From: an uncultured Lachnospiraceae bacterium
Lineage (GTDB): Bacteria; Bacillota; Clostridia; Lachnospirales; Lachnospiraceae
Direction of reading: 5' to 3'
DNA length: 64,000 nt
Assembly: GCA_905209075.1 (NCBI GenBank)
Contig: CAJLRL010000006.1
Span: forward strand, 1-64,000
Shown here: one piece after another, positions 25,906-34,356 of the stretch
Layout: each line of letters opens with the position of its first letter
How positions within the stretch are numbered: the first letter of the stretch is position 1
The notes under the pieces: model-generated
Seen by the model: only the letters and a program-made list of their open reading frames with translations
Databases searched by the model: none
Told to the model about the DNA's origin: nothing
Program-made: the position numbers and the translations under genes

Positions 25906-26442
25906 ATGATCAAAAAAATGGAACGGTTAAAGAGAGAACTTGTGTATAAGGGAACAATACTTGATGTGTATAAGGATACTATGAGGTTTGATAATGGCAA
26001 ACAGGAAGAGTGGGATTTTATTTCGCACAGAATGGGCGCGGCGGCAATTCTGCCAGTACTTGACGATGGACGGATACTTATGGTCAGACAATATCGCAAT
26101 GCATTGGAGAGAGAAACACTTGAGATACCGGCCGGATGCAGGGACTCTGTAACAGAAGATACAAAAATCTGTGCTACGAGAGAACTTGAGGAGGAAACAG
26201 GATACAGATCAGATGATGTCAGTTTCCTGATTTCATTAAAAACAACAATAGCCTTTTGCGATGAGGCTATAGATGTGTATCTTGCAAAAAATCTATACAA
26301 GGGAACAAAGCATCTTGATGATGGAGAATCTATTGAGACAGAAGCCTATACGGTAAAAGAACTTTGTGATATGATCTATTCAGGAAAAATCCAGGATGCA
26401 AAAACTGTAAGTGCGATACTTGCGTATAGTAATATGTTATGA
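25906..26442 (+). CDS. Nudix hydrolase (ADP-ribose pyrophosphatase-like)
   Basis: This 178-residue protein has an N-terminal beta strand pair (YKGTILDVYKDTMRF) as in ADP-ribose pyrophosphatases. A Nudix box runs from GCRDSVTED to ATRELEEETGY. The catalytic REXXEEXG part is intact, but there is one extra residue between the leading Gly and the first Glu relative to the consensus GX5E. The EIPAG segment before the box fits ADP-sugar substrates. AAGGTG (25894-25899) favours the ATG at 25906 over a GTG at 25897. It overlaps closely with the FapA gene and is probably cotranscribed. It is convergent with the DAHP synthase gene. Confidence 0.88.
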   Translation: MIKKMERLKRELVYKGTILDVYKDTMRFDNGKQEEWDFISHRMGAAAILPVLDDGRILMVRQYRNALERETLEIPAGCRDSVTEDTKICATRELEEETGYRSDDVSFLISLKTTIAFCDEAIDVYLAKNLYKGTKHLDDGESIETEAYTVKELCDMIYSGKIQDAKTVSAILAYSNML

Positions 26443-26498
26443 TCTGCGTAGATGAGCATACAAATCAGCTGCGGATATATCATTATTTTATAATAAAA

Positions 26499-26546
26499 CC
26501 CCTGCATATTCTGTAGTGGCAATGCCACATTCAAAATATGCAGGGG
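26499..26546. terminator. Bidirectional terminator between Nudix and DAHP synthase genes
   Basis: CCCCTGCATATT (26499-26510) pairs with AATATGCAGGGG (26535-26546). An inner GTGGC/GCCAC stem tops the hairpin. The minus-strand side runs into GGGGTTTTATTA, a good tail for the aro gene; the plus side has only a weak AT tail. Confidence 0.85.
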
Positions 26547-26564
26547 AAATTTTAAATTAAAAGA

Positions 26565-27596
26565 TTATTTATTCATTTCAGCTATATCATATATAAGTTT
26601 CTTTGAATCTTCCCATCCAAGACAAGGATCAGTGATCGATTTACCATAAATATGGTCACCGATATGCTGGTTTCCTTCTTCAATGTAGCTTTCAATCATG
26701 AGACCTTTTACAAGTTTTTTGATCTCAGGTGAAAGAATCCTGTTGTGCATAACCTCTTTTGCGATACGGATCTGCTCTTTGAACTGTTTTCCTGAATTGG
26801 AGTGGTTTGTATCAATAACAGCGGCAGGATTAACAAGCTCCATTTTTTCATACATTTCATGTAAACGGATAAGATCTTCATAATGATAATTAGTAGTAGT
26901 ATTTCCGTGCTTGCTTACAGCACCTCTTAAAACAACATGAGTAAGAAGATTTCCAGGTGTTTCAACCTCGTATCCTCTGTATACGAAATGATGTGGATGC
27001 TGTGCGGCATAAACTGAATTTAACATAACAGAAAAATCACCGCTTGTAGGATTTTTCATTCCACTTGCAACATCAAAACCACTTGCAGTCAGGCGATGCT
27101 GCTGGTCTTCTACAGAACGGGCTCCGATCGCTACATATGATAATAAATCCTCGACATAACCCCAGTTTTCAGGGTAGAGCATTTCATCGGCACATGTAAG
27201 ACCACTCTCTGCAATTGCGCGGATGTGCATCTTTCTCATGGCTATAAGGCCTTCGACCATATCCGGGTCTTTTTCAGGGTCGGGCTGTGAAGCAATACCT
27301 TTGTATCCCTCACCAGTTGTTCTAGGCTTATTTGTGTATATTCTAGGAATGATTATAACGCGGTCTTTCACGTCATCCTGGATTTTTGTAAGTCTGCTGA
27401 CGTAATCGCAGACAGAATCTTCATTGTCAGCAGAACATGGTCCTATAATAACAAGAAATCTGTCATCCTTTCCACATATAACGTCTGAAATAATTGCGTC
27501 ACGTTCTTTTTTTAATTTGACGAGCTCCTCTGATAAAGGATATTTCTCCTTGATCTCAGCAGGAGTTGGAAGTTGATTTAAAAACTTAAAACTCAT
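26565..27596 (-). CDS. DAHP synthase (3-deoxy-7-phosphoheptulonate synthase), class I alpha
   Basis: This 343-residue enzyme condenses phosphoenolpyruvate and erythrose 4-phosphate, the first step of the shikimate pathway. It is of the AroFGH type: metal/PEP motifs VIIGPCSADNED, IPRIYTNKPRTTGEGYKG, GARSVEDQQHR, KNPTSGDFSVMLNS and DTNHSNSGK are complete. Length matches E. coli AroG (350). GAGGAG lies six bases before the ATG at 27596; an in-frame start at 27665 lies upstream of the -10 box and is rejected. It has its own promoter and terminator. Feedback specificity (Phe, Tyr or Trp) is not evident. Confidence 0.95.
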   Translation of the reverse strand: MSFKFLNQLPTPAEIKEKYPLSEELVKLKKERDAIISDVICGKDDRFLVIIGPCSADNEDSVCDYVSRLTKIQDDVKDRVIIIPRIYTNKPRTTGEGYKGIASQPDPEKDPDMVEGLIAMRKMHIRAIAESGLTCADEMLYPENWGYVEDLLSYVAIGARSVEDQQHRLTASGFDVASGMKNPTSGDFSVMLNSVYAAQHPHHFVYRGYEVETPGNLLTHVVLRGAVSKHGNTTTNYHYEDLIRLHEMYEKMELVNPAAVIDTNHSNSGKQFKEQIRIAKEVMHNRILSPEIKKLVKGLMIESYIEEGNQHIGDHIYGKSITDPCLGWEDSKKLIYDIAEMNK

Positions 27597-27636
27597 AGCT
27601 GTCTCCTCACGTATAAAATTATTGTCATTGCATAAT

Positions 27637-27665
27637 ATAATAAGTGAAAACCTATGGCTTGTCAA
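27637..27665 (-). promoter_or_regulatory. Promoter of the DAHP synthase gene
   Basis: On the minus strand TTGACA (27665-27660) and TATTAT (27642-27637) are separated by 17 bases, a near-consensus SigA promoter. No T-box or attenuator structure is seen in the short leader. Confidence 0.85.
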
Positions 27666-27751
27666 ATCACATATGTTATAACACTATATAAATTGAATGG
27701 AAATATGTTGAAATAATATTTGATTTGTGTTATAAATATGAAGTGTTATGT

Positions 27752-27824
27752 GTGACCGTAGTTTAATGGATAAAATTCCGGACTCCGACTCCGGCGAGTG
27801 CGCGTTCGATTCGCGTCGGTCACA
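27752..27824 (+). tRNA. tRNA-Arg (anticodon CCG)
   Basis: The cloverleaf is complete. Acceptor stem GTGACCG/CGGTCAC (27752-27758 and 27817-27823), anticodon stem CCGGA/TCCGG with loop CTCCGAC (anticodon CCG, codon CGG), and T arm GCGCG-TTCGATT-CGCGT. The discriminator is A. The 3' CCA is not encoded (TTA follows), so it must be added enzymatically. Confidence 0.95.
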
Positions 27825-27856
27825 TTATATTGTAAATAGTTATGAATGGAGGAATT

Positions 27857-29134
27857 ATGAAAGATTTTTTTATCAAGGTTAAAGAATTTTGTTCTGATAA
27901 TAAAAAATATGTGGGTGTCGCAGCAGTTTTACTGTGCCTTATAATATTACTTGCAGTAGTAACTGCAAATGGTAAAAAGGATAAAAAAGAAAATACGGAA
28001 GCCACAGAGCAGACACAGGTATCTGTAGAAGATTTCCAGTTTGAGACAGAATACACGGACGATAAAAAAGATGAAATAACACAACTCCTCCAGAATTATT
28101 ATACAGCTTATGTATCAGCTGATCTTGATACACTTGCAAATATCGCTTATCCGATGACTGACAACGAAAAGAGTTATATCGGTGTGGTAAGCCAATATTA
28201 TGAGACGGTATCAGATATAACAGTATACAGTAAAGCAGGACTTGAGAATGGTTCATATTTTGTATCAGTGGAAAACAACATAAAATTTTATGGTGTAGAT
28301 ACAGTTGCACCGACACTTGATTTCTTCTATATAGCAACCGATGATAACGGACAGTTATATATAAATAATGTATATAGTAATTTCAACAGGACTTATGCAG
28401 AGGAAGAATTGGATTCAGGAATAGTGTCTCTGATATCAAAATATACATCGGATTCAGATTTTGCTAATCTGCAGGAAAGTGTACAGTCAAAATATGATGA
28501 GGCTGTCAATAGCGATGCTAATTTAAAGGAAATGCTTGAGACTACACTTACAGGTGCGATCAAACAGTGGTATACAACAGTCAGAGTGGATAATTCTACA
28601 CAGACGACGGAGCAATCAACAGAACAGACAACAGAGCAGTCGTCAGAACAGCAGGCGGATGATCAGGCAGCCACAGATCAGAGTTCTCAGGCTACAGATC
28701 AAAATGCCCAGAATACTGCGGATCAGAATGCCCAGAACGCACAAAATACAGACCAGGCAGCCCAGAATACTACAGACCAGAGTGCCCAGAACGCACAAAA
28801 TACAGACCAGGCAGCCCAGAATACTGCGGATCAGAATGCCCAGAATACACAAAATACAGATCAGGCAGCCCAGAATACTACAGACCAGACAGCACAGAAT
28901 ACTACAGATCAGGCAGCTCAGGATACACAGCCATCTGAATATGCTGTACAGACAACAGATGTTGTAAACGTAAGAGCGATTGCTGATCCGAACGGAAAGC
29001 TTTTAGGAAAACTGACAGAAGGTGTTAAGCTTACAGCATATGGAACATACGGAGAATGGACAAAGATTTCATACAGCGGAAGCGAAAATGGTGTTGGATT
29101 TATAAAAACAGAACTCTTAAAGACAGTAGAGTAA
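27857..29134 (+). CDS. Membrane-anchored repeat protein with C-terminal SH3 domain
   Basis: This 425-residue protein has one N-terminal membrane anchor (YVGVAAVLLCLIILLAVVTA, about 19-38). An extracytoplasmic alpha+beta domain (about 55-230) resembles NTF2-like folds. A long region rich in T, E, Q, A and N follows (about 240-365). Last is a bacterial SH3 domain (about 368-425: VNVRAIADPNGKLLGKL, YGEWTKISY, GFIKTELL). Bacterial SH3 domains often bind peptidoglycan, so a wall-associated role is plausible but unproven. GGAGGAATT sets the ATG at 27857. It is a single gene between tRNA-Arg and a terminator. The middle region contains 54-bp tandem repeats. Confidence 0.75.
   Translation: MKDFFIKVKEFCSDNKKYVGVAAVLLCLIILLAVVTANGKKDKKENTEATEQTQVSVEDFQFETEYTDDKKDEITQLLQNYYTAYVSADLDTLANIAYPMTDNEKSYIGVVSQYYETVSDITVYSKAGLENGSYFVSVENNIKFYGVDTVAPTLDFFYIATDDNGQLYINNVYSNFNRTYAEEELDSGIVSLISKYTSDSDFANLQESVQSKYDEAVNSDANLKEMLETTLTGAIKQWYTTVRVDNSTQTTEQSTEQTTEQSSEQQADDQAATDQSSQATDQNAQNTADQNAQNAQNTDQAAQNTTDQSAQNAQNTDQAAQNTADQNAQNTQNTDQAAQNTTDQTAQNTTDQAAQDTQPSEYAVQTTDVVNVRAIADPNGKLLGKLTEGVKLTAYGTYGEWTKISYSGSENGVGFIKTELLKTVE
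28703..28912 (+). repeat. In-frame 54-bp tandem repeat (nearly four units)
   Basis: Units start at 28703, 28757, 28811 and 28865, the last shortened to 48 bases. Each encodes 18 residues of the form AAQNTTDQSAQNAQNTDQ. Copies 2 and 3 are nearly identical, suggesting recent duplication in multiples of three bases. Confidence 0.92.
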
Positions 29135-29167
29135 AACGGATAAATATTTAAAAATATTAAAAAGGAT

Positions 29168-29197
29168 ACGGAGACAATCAGGTCTCCGTTCTTTTTT
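29168..29197 (+). terminator. Terminator after the SH3 repeat gene
   Basis: ACGGAGAC (29168-29175) pairs with GTCTCCGT (29182-29189), followed by TCTTTTTT. Confidence 0.88.
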
Positions 29198-29225
29198 CAT
29201 ACGAGAATATAAAAGGAGCATGATC

Positions 29226-29981
29226 ATGCAAAAAGACGGAGTGCGGATAAATAAATATCTGAGCGAGGCCGGTATATGTTCGCGTCGTGAAGCGGACCGG
29301 TATATACAGAATGGACTGATAAAAATAGACGGGATTACAGCCCAAATAGGTGACAGGGTAATGCCGGGACAGGATGTAACATATAATGGAAGATCACTGT
29401 CAAAGGAAGATGAAATGATACTTATCGCCTTAAATAAACCGGAAGGGATTGTATGTACTGCGGAGAAAAGGGAAAAAAATAATGTCATAGATTATATAAA
29501 TTATCCGAAACGAATATATCCTGTCGGAAGACTGGACAAGGATTCAAAAGGTCTTCTTCTGCTGACAAACAATGGTGATATCGTAAACAAAATGATGCGT
29601 TCGGGAAACCGTCATGAGAAAGAATATATCGTCACTGTAAACAGAAACATTTCGGATTCGTTTATACGTGGACTTGCAGGAGGAGTTCCGCTTGTGGAGC
29701 TAGGTGTCACGACAAGAAAATGCCATGTAAAAAAGCTCTCATCAAGACAGTTTAAAATAATACTTACACAAGGATATAACAGACAGATACGCCGTATGTG
29801 TGAATATTTCGGATACAGGGTTGTTGAACTTGAGAGAGTGAGGATAATGAATATAAGCCTTGGGAACCTTGAACCGGGAAAATACAGAAAAGTAACGGAA
29901 CAGGAATACAAAACACTTCAAAAGCTTATAGAAGGCTCATCAAATGGTCCGGTAAAAGATCAAGGCAGAAATAATAGATAA
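29226..29981 (+). CDS. 23S rRNA pseudouridine synthase, RluF-like
   Basis: This 251-residue RsuA/RluB-family enzyme has an N-terminal S4 domain (RINKYLSEAGICSRREADRYI, about 6-26) and a catalytic domain with the essential Asp in GRLDKDSKGLLLLTNNGD (about 102-119). The blocks HEKEYIVTVN and YNRQIRRMCEYFGYRVVELERVRIMN match RluF more closely than RluB. RluF modifies 23S rRNA near position 2604 (E. coli numbering). AGGAG seven bases upstream favours the ATG at 29226 over the one at 29220. ligA follows within 26 bases and is probably in the same transcript. Confidence 0.85.
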   Translation: MQKDGVRINKYLSEAGICSRREADRYIQNGLIKIDGITAQIGDRVMPGQDVTYNGRSLSKEDEMILIALNKPEGIVCTAEKREKNNVIDYINYPKRIYPVGRLDKDSKGLLLLTNNGDIVNKMMRSGNRHEKEYIVTVNRNISDSFIRGLAGGVPLVELGVTTRKCHVKKLSSRQFKIILTQGYNRQIRRMCEYFGYRVVELERVRIMNISLGNLEPGKYRKVTEQEYKTLQKLIEGSSNGPVKDQGRNNR

Positions 29982-30006
29982 ATTGTATACAACAGGAGAG
30001 AGCTAA

Positions 30007-32019
30007 ATGAATAAAAACGAATATGATTTACTTTGCAAAAAAATAGATTATCATATGGACAGATACTATAATCAGGACAGTCCAAAGATAAGTGACTATG
30101 AATATGATCAGCTTATGATACAATTAAAAGAAGCTGAGAAAGAGCATCCGGAGTGGGTTACATCGGATTCACCTACACAGAAAATAGGAGGAACGGTAAA
30201 AAGGGAGGCAGGTGTTAAGGTCACTCATGATGTGCCGATGCTTTCCATAGAGGATGTGTTCAGTAAAGAAGAAGTTACGGCATGGGTTGAAAAGGTAAGG
30301 TCTGTTCATGCGGATGCTGTATTTTCGGTTGAAACAAAAATAGATGGCCTGAGTATGACACTTAGATATGAAAAGGACAGCAACGGAAAAATGAAGCTTG
30401 TAATGGCTGAAACAAGAGGAGACGGGCTTGTGGGAGAAGATGTTACTGCAAATGCATTGGTAATACCTGACATACCGAAATATCTCGACCTCCCATATGA
30501 TTCACTACAGCTTCGCGGTGAGGTCTACATGTCACATGATGATTTTGACAGGTTTAATGAGCAACAGGAAAAAAATGGTAAAAAAACAGCTGCAAATCCG
30601 AGAAATCTGGCAGCTGGAACACTAAGGCAGCTTGACTCATCTATAACAAAAGAACGTGGACTTAAAATGTTTATATTTAATGTCCAAAAAGGACCGGATG
30701 AGATGCTTTACAGCCACTGTGACAGCATGGAAACTTTAAACAGTAATGGTATCCCGGTGGTATATCACCGCAAGTGCAGCACTGCTGACGAAATTTTAAA
30801 TGCGATAGACGATATCGGGAATATGAGGGGGGATCTTGAATATGATATAGATGGCGCAGTTATCAAGATCGATCAGATCAAATATCGTGAGGACTTTCCA
30901 GAGGGAAGCAAATATTCGAGCGGACATATAGCATATAAATATCCACCGGAGGAGAGAGTTGTCGTGATGGACGAAATCCTTGTGGATGTCGGCAGAACAG
31001 GAAAACTGACATTTACAGGGGTATTCCATGATAAAGAAACAAAGAAGGCAGCAAGACTTTGTGGAACCAATGTTACCAGAGCATCTTTACACAATATGGA
31101 TTATATAAAAAATATGCATATCGGAATCGGAGGCTCATACAGACTTTACAAGAGTGGTGAAATAATCCCAAAGTTAAACGGCTGTGTGGACGAGCCGCCG
31201 CACGTATTTGAGTCACCACAGACATGTCCGGTATGTGGAAGCAGATTAGAAAGGGAAAATGAAACGGCAGATATCCGTTGTTTTAATGCACTCTGTCCGG
31301 CGCAGCTTACCAGAACGATCGCATATTTTGCGTCACTCGATGCTATGAACATAATGGGACTTGGCGATACCATAGTAGATAACCTTATAAAAGGCGGATA
31401 TGTAAAAACATTCGCAGACATATATAAGCTTAAGGACAAAAGAGACGAACTTATTGAAAATAAAGTGATAGGAAAAGAAAAGGGAACGGACAAGGTACTT
31501 CTGGCGATTGAAAAATCAAAGGAGAACGATCCGTCAAAATTACTGACAGGACTTGGAATAAGAAATGTAGGGAAAAATACTGCAAAAACAATAATGAAAC
31601 ATTTTACTTCAATCCACGAACTAGGGGATGCGCCTTATGAAAAACTGCTCGAGATTGAGGATATAGGAGATACAACAGCGCTTTGTATAAAAAAATATTT
31701 TGAAGATCCGCTTAACAGAGAAGTGATAAAAGAACTTGAGGAACTTGGCGTAAATATTACTGCTAAAAAGCAAAGTGCATCAGGAGAAGCACTGCAGGGA
31801 CTTACTATAGTCGTGACAGGAACACTGCCTACACTTGGGAGGAAAGAAGCTGCAGAACTTATCGAAAATAACGGGGGAAAGTGTACAGGCTCTGTGAGCA
31901 AAAAGACAGACTATCTTGTTGCGGGAGAAGCTGCCGGAAGCAAGCTTACAAAGGCGCAGTCCCTTGGTGTTCCTGTGATCACAGAAGAACGATTATTTGA
32001 AATGATAAACGGCAGATAA
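30007..32019 (+). CDS. ligA: NAD-dependent DNA ligase
   Basis: This 670-residue enzyme seals nicks in replication and repair. The adenylation domain carries the nucleophilic lysine in TKIDGLSMTL (Lys 111). A four-cysteine zinc finger (CPVCGSRLE, then CFNALCP) is followed by helix-hairpin-helix repeats and a C-terminal BRCT domain (about 592-670, GLTIVVTGTLPTLGRKEAAELIE). All modules are present and the length is standard. AGGAGAG precedes the ATG. A helix-hairpin-helix segment GLGIRNVGKNTAKTI is readable near 515. Confidence 0.97.
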   Translation: MNKNEYDLLCKKIDYHMDRYYNQDSPKISDYEYDQLMIQLKEAEKEHPEWVTSDSPTQKIGGTVKREAGVKVTHDVPMLSIEDVFSKEEVTAWVEKVRSVHADAVFSVETKIDGLSMTLRYEKDSNGKMKLVMAETRGDGLVGEDVTANALVIPDIPKYLDLPYDSLQLRGEVYMSHDDFDRFNEQQEKNGKKTAANPRNLAAGTLRQLDSSITKERGLKMFIFNVQKGPDEMLYSHCDSMETLNSNGIPVVYHRKCSTADEILNAIDDIGNMRGDLEYDIDGAVIKIDQIKYREDFPEGSKYSSGHIAYKYPPEERVVVMDEILVDVGRTGKLTFTGVFHDKETKKAARLCGTNVTRASLHNMDYIKNMHIGIGGSYRLYKSGEIIPKLNGCVDEPPHVFESPQTCPVCGSRLERENETADIRCFNALCPAQLTRTIAYFASLDAMNIMGLGDTIVDNLIKGGYVKTFADIYKLKDKRDELIENKVIGKEKGTDKVLLAIEKSKENDPSKLLTGLGIRNVGKNTAKTIMKHFTSIHELGDAPYEKLLEIEDIGDTTALCIKKYFEDPLNREVIKELEELGVNITAKKQSASGEALQGLTIVVTGTLPTLGRKEAAELIENNGGKCTGSVSKKTDYLVAGEAAGSKLTKAQSLGVPVITEERLFEMINGR

Positions 32020-32107
32020 AAAACAAAAGATACATTTGTACATGTATTTGGAATGTAATATAATAGTGTAAATGACACTAAAAAAGATGTGAAAAGAGGA
32101 TGAGTAA

Positions 32108-33040
32108 ATGCCTATAAAAACACAAAATGATTTACCGGCAAAGGAAATACTTGAAAGAGAAAATATATTCGTGATGGATGAGAACAGGGCGATGCACCAG
32201 AATATCCGCCAGCTAGAGATCGCTATAGTAAATCTGATGCCATTAAAAGAAGACACAGAATTACAGATACTGCGTTCATTGTCGAATACGCCTATTCAGG
32301 TAAATGTTACATTTGTGGCTACATCGACACATGAGGCTACACATACATCACTCAGTCATCTGAACCAGTTTTACCAGACATTTGATGATATCAAAAACAG
32401 AAATTTTGACGGGCTTATAATAACAGGTGCGCCTGTGGAACAGCTGGAATATGAAGAAATTGATTACTGGGATGAGATATGCCAGATCATGGAATGGAGC
32501 AAGACACATGTATTTTCCACGCTTCATTTGTGCTGGGGAGCTCAGGCGGGACTTTACTATCATTATGGAATTCCTAAGCATATGCTTGCAAAAAAGAAAT
32601 TTGGCGTATATGCACACAAAGTAAAAAATAGAAAAATACCATTGGTCAGAGGGTTCGATGACGTATTTTATGCGCCGCATTCAAGACACACGGAGGTAAG
32701 AAAAGCAGATATCGAAAAGGTTGACAAGCTTACAATACTGGCTGAATCAGACGAAGCAGGAGTGTTCCTCATAATGAATGATGACGGAAGACAGATATTT
32801 GTAATGGGACATCCTGAGTATGACAGATATACACTCCATAACGAGTACATAAGGGATAAAAAGAAGGGACTTCCTATTGACCTTCCGGTAAATTATTATC
32901 CTGATGATGATGACACACAAAGACCACTCCTGCAGTGGAGGTCACATGGAAACATTCTTTATTCCAACTGGCTCAATTATTATGTTTATCAGGGGGTACC
33001 ATATGAATTTATAAATTATAATGAGATATATGGAAAATAA
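32108..33040 (+). CDS. metA: Homoserine O-acyltransferase (MetA), predicted acetyl-CoA type
   Basis: This 310-residue MetA enzyme activates homoserine for methionine synthesis. The acyl-enzyme cysteine is Cys142 in HLCWGAQAGL, and the His/Glu of the catalytic set are in MGHPEYDR near 235-240. Position 111 is Glu (TGAPVEQ). In characterised MetA proteins Glu111 (Bacillus cereus) correlates with acetyl-CoA use and Gly with succinyl-CoA, so acetylation is predicted. AAGAGGATGAG precedes the ATG. No SAM riboswitch or T-box is seen in the 88-base leader. Confidence 0.93.
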   Translation: MPIKTQNDLPAKEILERENIFVMDENRAMHQNIRQLEIAIVNLMPLKEDTELQILRSLSNTPIQVNVTFVATSTHEATHTSLSHLNQFYQTFDDIKNRNFDGLIITGAPVEQLEYEEIDYWDEICQIMEWSKTHVFSTLHLCWGAQAGLYYHYGIPKHMLAKKKFGVYAHKVKNRKIPLVRGFDDVFYAPHSRHTEVRKADIEKVDKLTILAESDEAGVFLIMNDDGRQIFVMGHPEYDRYTLHNEYIRDKKKGLPIDLPVNYYPDDDDTQRPLLQWRSHGNILYSNWLNYYVYQGVPYEFINYNEIYGK

Positions 33041-33144
33041 TAAATCTTTTTACTAGGAATATGAACGGATTTGTGATACGATAATATTATAAAAACGCAC
33101 ACTAGATGGTGCAGAATAAAATTTAAATAAGGGGGATTTTTAGT

Positions 33145-34356
33145 ATGGCTAAAGAGCTAGTTGCAATGCTTCTTGCTGGCGGACAGGGCTCACGTTTATA
33201 CGCATTGACACAGAAACTGGCAAAACCGGCAGTACCATTCGGAGGAAAGTACAGGATAATAGATTTTCCACTTTCTAATTGTGTAAATTCCGGAATTGAT
33301 ACAGTGGGAATTCTGACACAGTATCAGCCATTTATTCTCAATGAATATATAGGTAACGGACAACCTTGGGATCTCGATAGAATATACGGAGGGGTGCATG
33401 TTCTTCCACCATATCAGAAAGCATCAGGTTCAGACTGGTATAAAGGAACAGCAAATGCGATATACCAGAATATTGCATTTATCGAAAGATATGATCCGGA
33501 GTATGTTATTATTTTATCAGGAGACCAGATCTGCAAGCAGGACTATAGTGATTTCTTACGCTTCCACAAGGAGAAAAATGCAGAATTTTCTGTTGCTGTT
33601 ATGGAAGTCCCATGGGATGAGGCATCACGTTTTGGACTTATGGTAGCAGATGATGATGACAAGATCACAGAATTTCAGGAAAAACCGAAAAATCCAAAAT
33701 CTAATCTGGCATCTATGGGTATATACATATTTAATTGGGATATACTTAAAAAATATCTTATTGAAGATGAAGCAGATCCGGACTCAGAGAATGACTTTGG
33801 TAACAATATAATTCCGAACCTTTTAAAAGATGGCAGAAGAATGTATGCATATCATTTTTCTGGATACTGGAAGGATGTTGGAACTATTCCTTCATTATGG
33901 GAAGCAAATATGGAGGTACTTGATCCGGAACACAGCGGAATCAATCTTTTTGATGAGAACTGGAAAATATACAGCAGAAACAGCGGACATACAGGCCATT
34001 TTATAGGAGAACACGCACAGGTCAAAGACTCAATGATAACTGATGGATGTGTGATAAAGGGAAATGTTGATCATTCCGTATTATTCAGCGGAGTGGTTGT
34101 TGAGGAAGGCGCATGTGTAGAGGATGCTGTTGTCATGGGGAACACAGTGATCAAAAGAGGCGCAAAAGTTATGCATTGTATCGTTGCCGAGAATGCAGTG
34201 ATAGGTCAGGATGCTGTTGTCGGAATGAAATCTGAAGATGGCAAAACAGGAGACGTAGCTACTATCGCACCATATGTGACTATAGGTGACCGCGCAGTGA
34301 TCGGACCAAAGGCAATGGTCTATAATGATGTAGAGGAGGGACAGGAGCAATGTTAA
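33145..34356 (+). CDS. glgC: Glucose-1-phosphate adenylyltransferase
   Basis: This 403-residue enzyme makes ADP-glucose for glycogen. The N-terminal nucleotidyltransferase has LLAGGQGSRLYALT (about 9-22), KPAVPFGGKYRIIDF, and SGDQICKQDY. The C-terminal left-handed beta-helix (from about 290) has hexapeptide repeats such as VIKRGAKVMHCIVAENAVIG. AAGGGGGA precedes the ATG. The stop overlaps the start of glgD by seven bases, so the two subunits are coupled. The leader has no obvious regulatory structure. Confidence 0.96.
   Translation: MAKELVAMLLAGGQGSRLYALTQKLAKPAVPFGGKYRIIDFPLSNCVNSGIDTVGILTQYQPFILNEYIGNGQPWDLDRIYGGVHVLPPYQKASGSDWYKGTANAIYQNIAFIERYDPEYVIILSGDQICKQDYSDFLRFHKEKNAEFSVAVMEVPWDEASRFGLMVADDDDKITEFQEKPKNPKSNLASMGIYIFNWDILKKYLIEDEADPDSENDFGNNIIPNLLKDGRRMYAYHFSGYWKDVGTIPSLWEANMEVLDPEHSGINLFDENWKIYSRNSGHTGHFIGEHAQVKDSMITDGCVIKGNVDHSVLFSGVVVEEGACVEDAVVMGNTVIKRGAKVMHCIVAENAVIGQDAVVGMKSEDGKTGDVATIAPYVTIGDRAVIGPKAMVYNDVEEGQEQC

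Noticed and set aside
28536..28967. Second plus-strand frame and minus-strand frame across the 54-bp repeat
   Set aside because: Same repeat artefact; arginine/isoleucine-rich translation with no homology, inside the SH3 repeat gene.
32019..32108. SAM riboswitch upstream of metA
   Set aside because: The gap is 88 bases, AT-rich and without the paired elements of SAM riboswitches.
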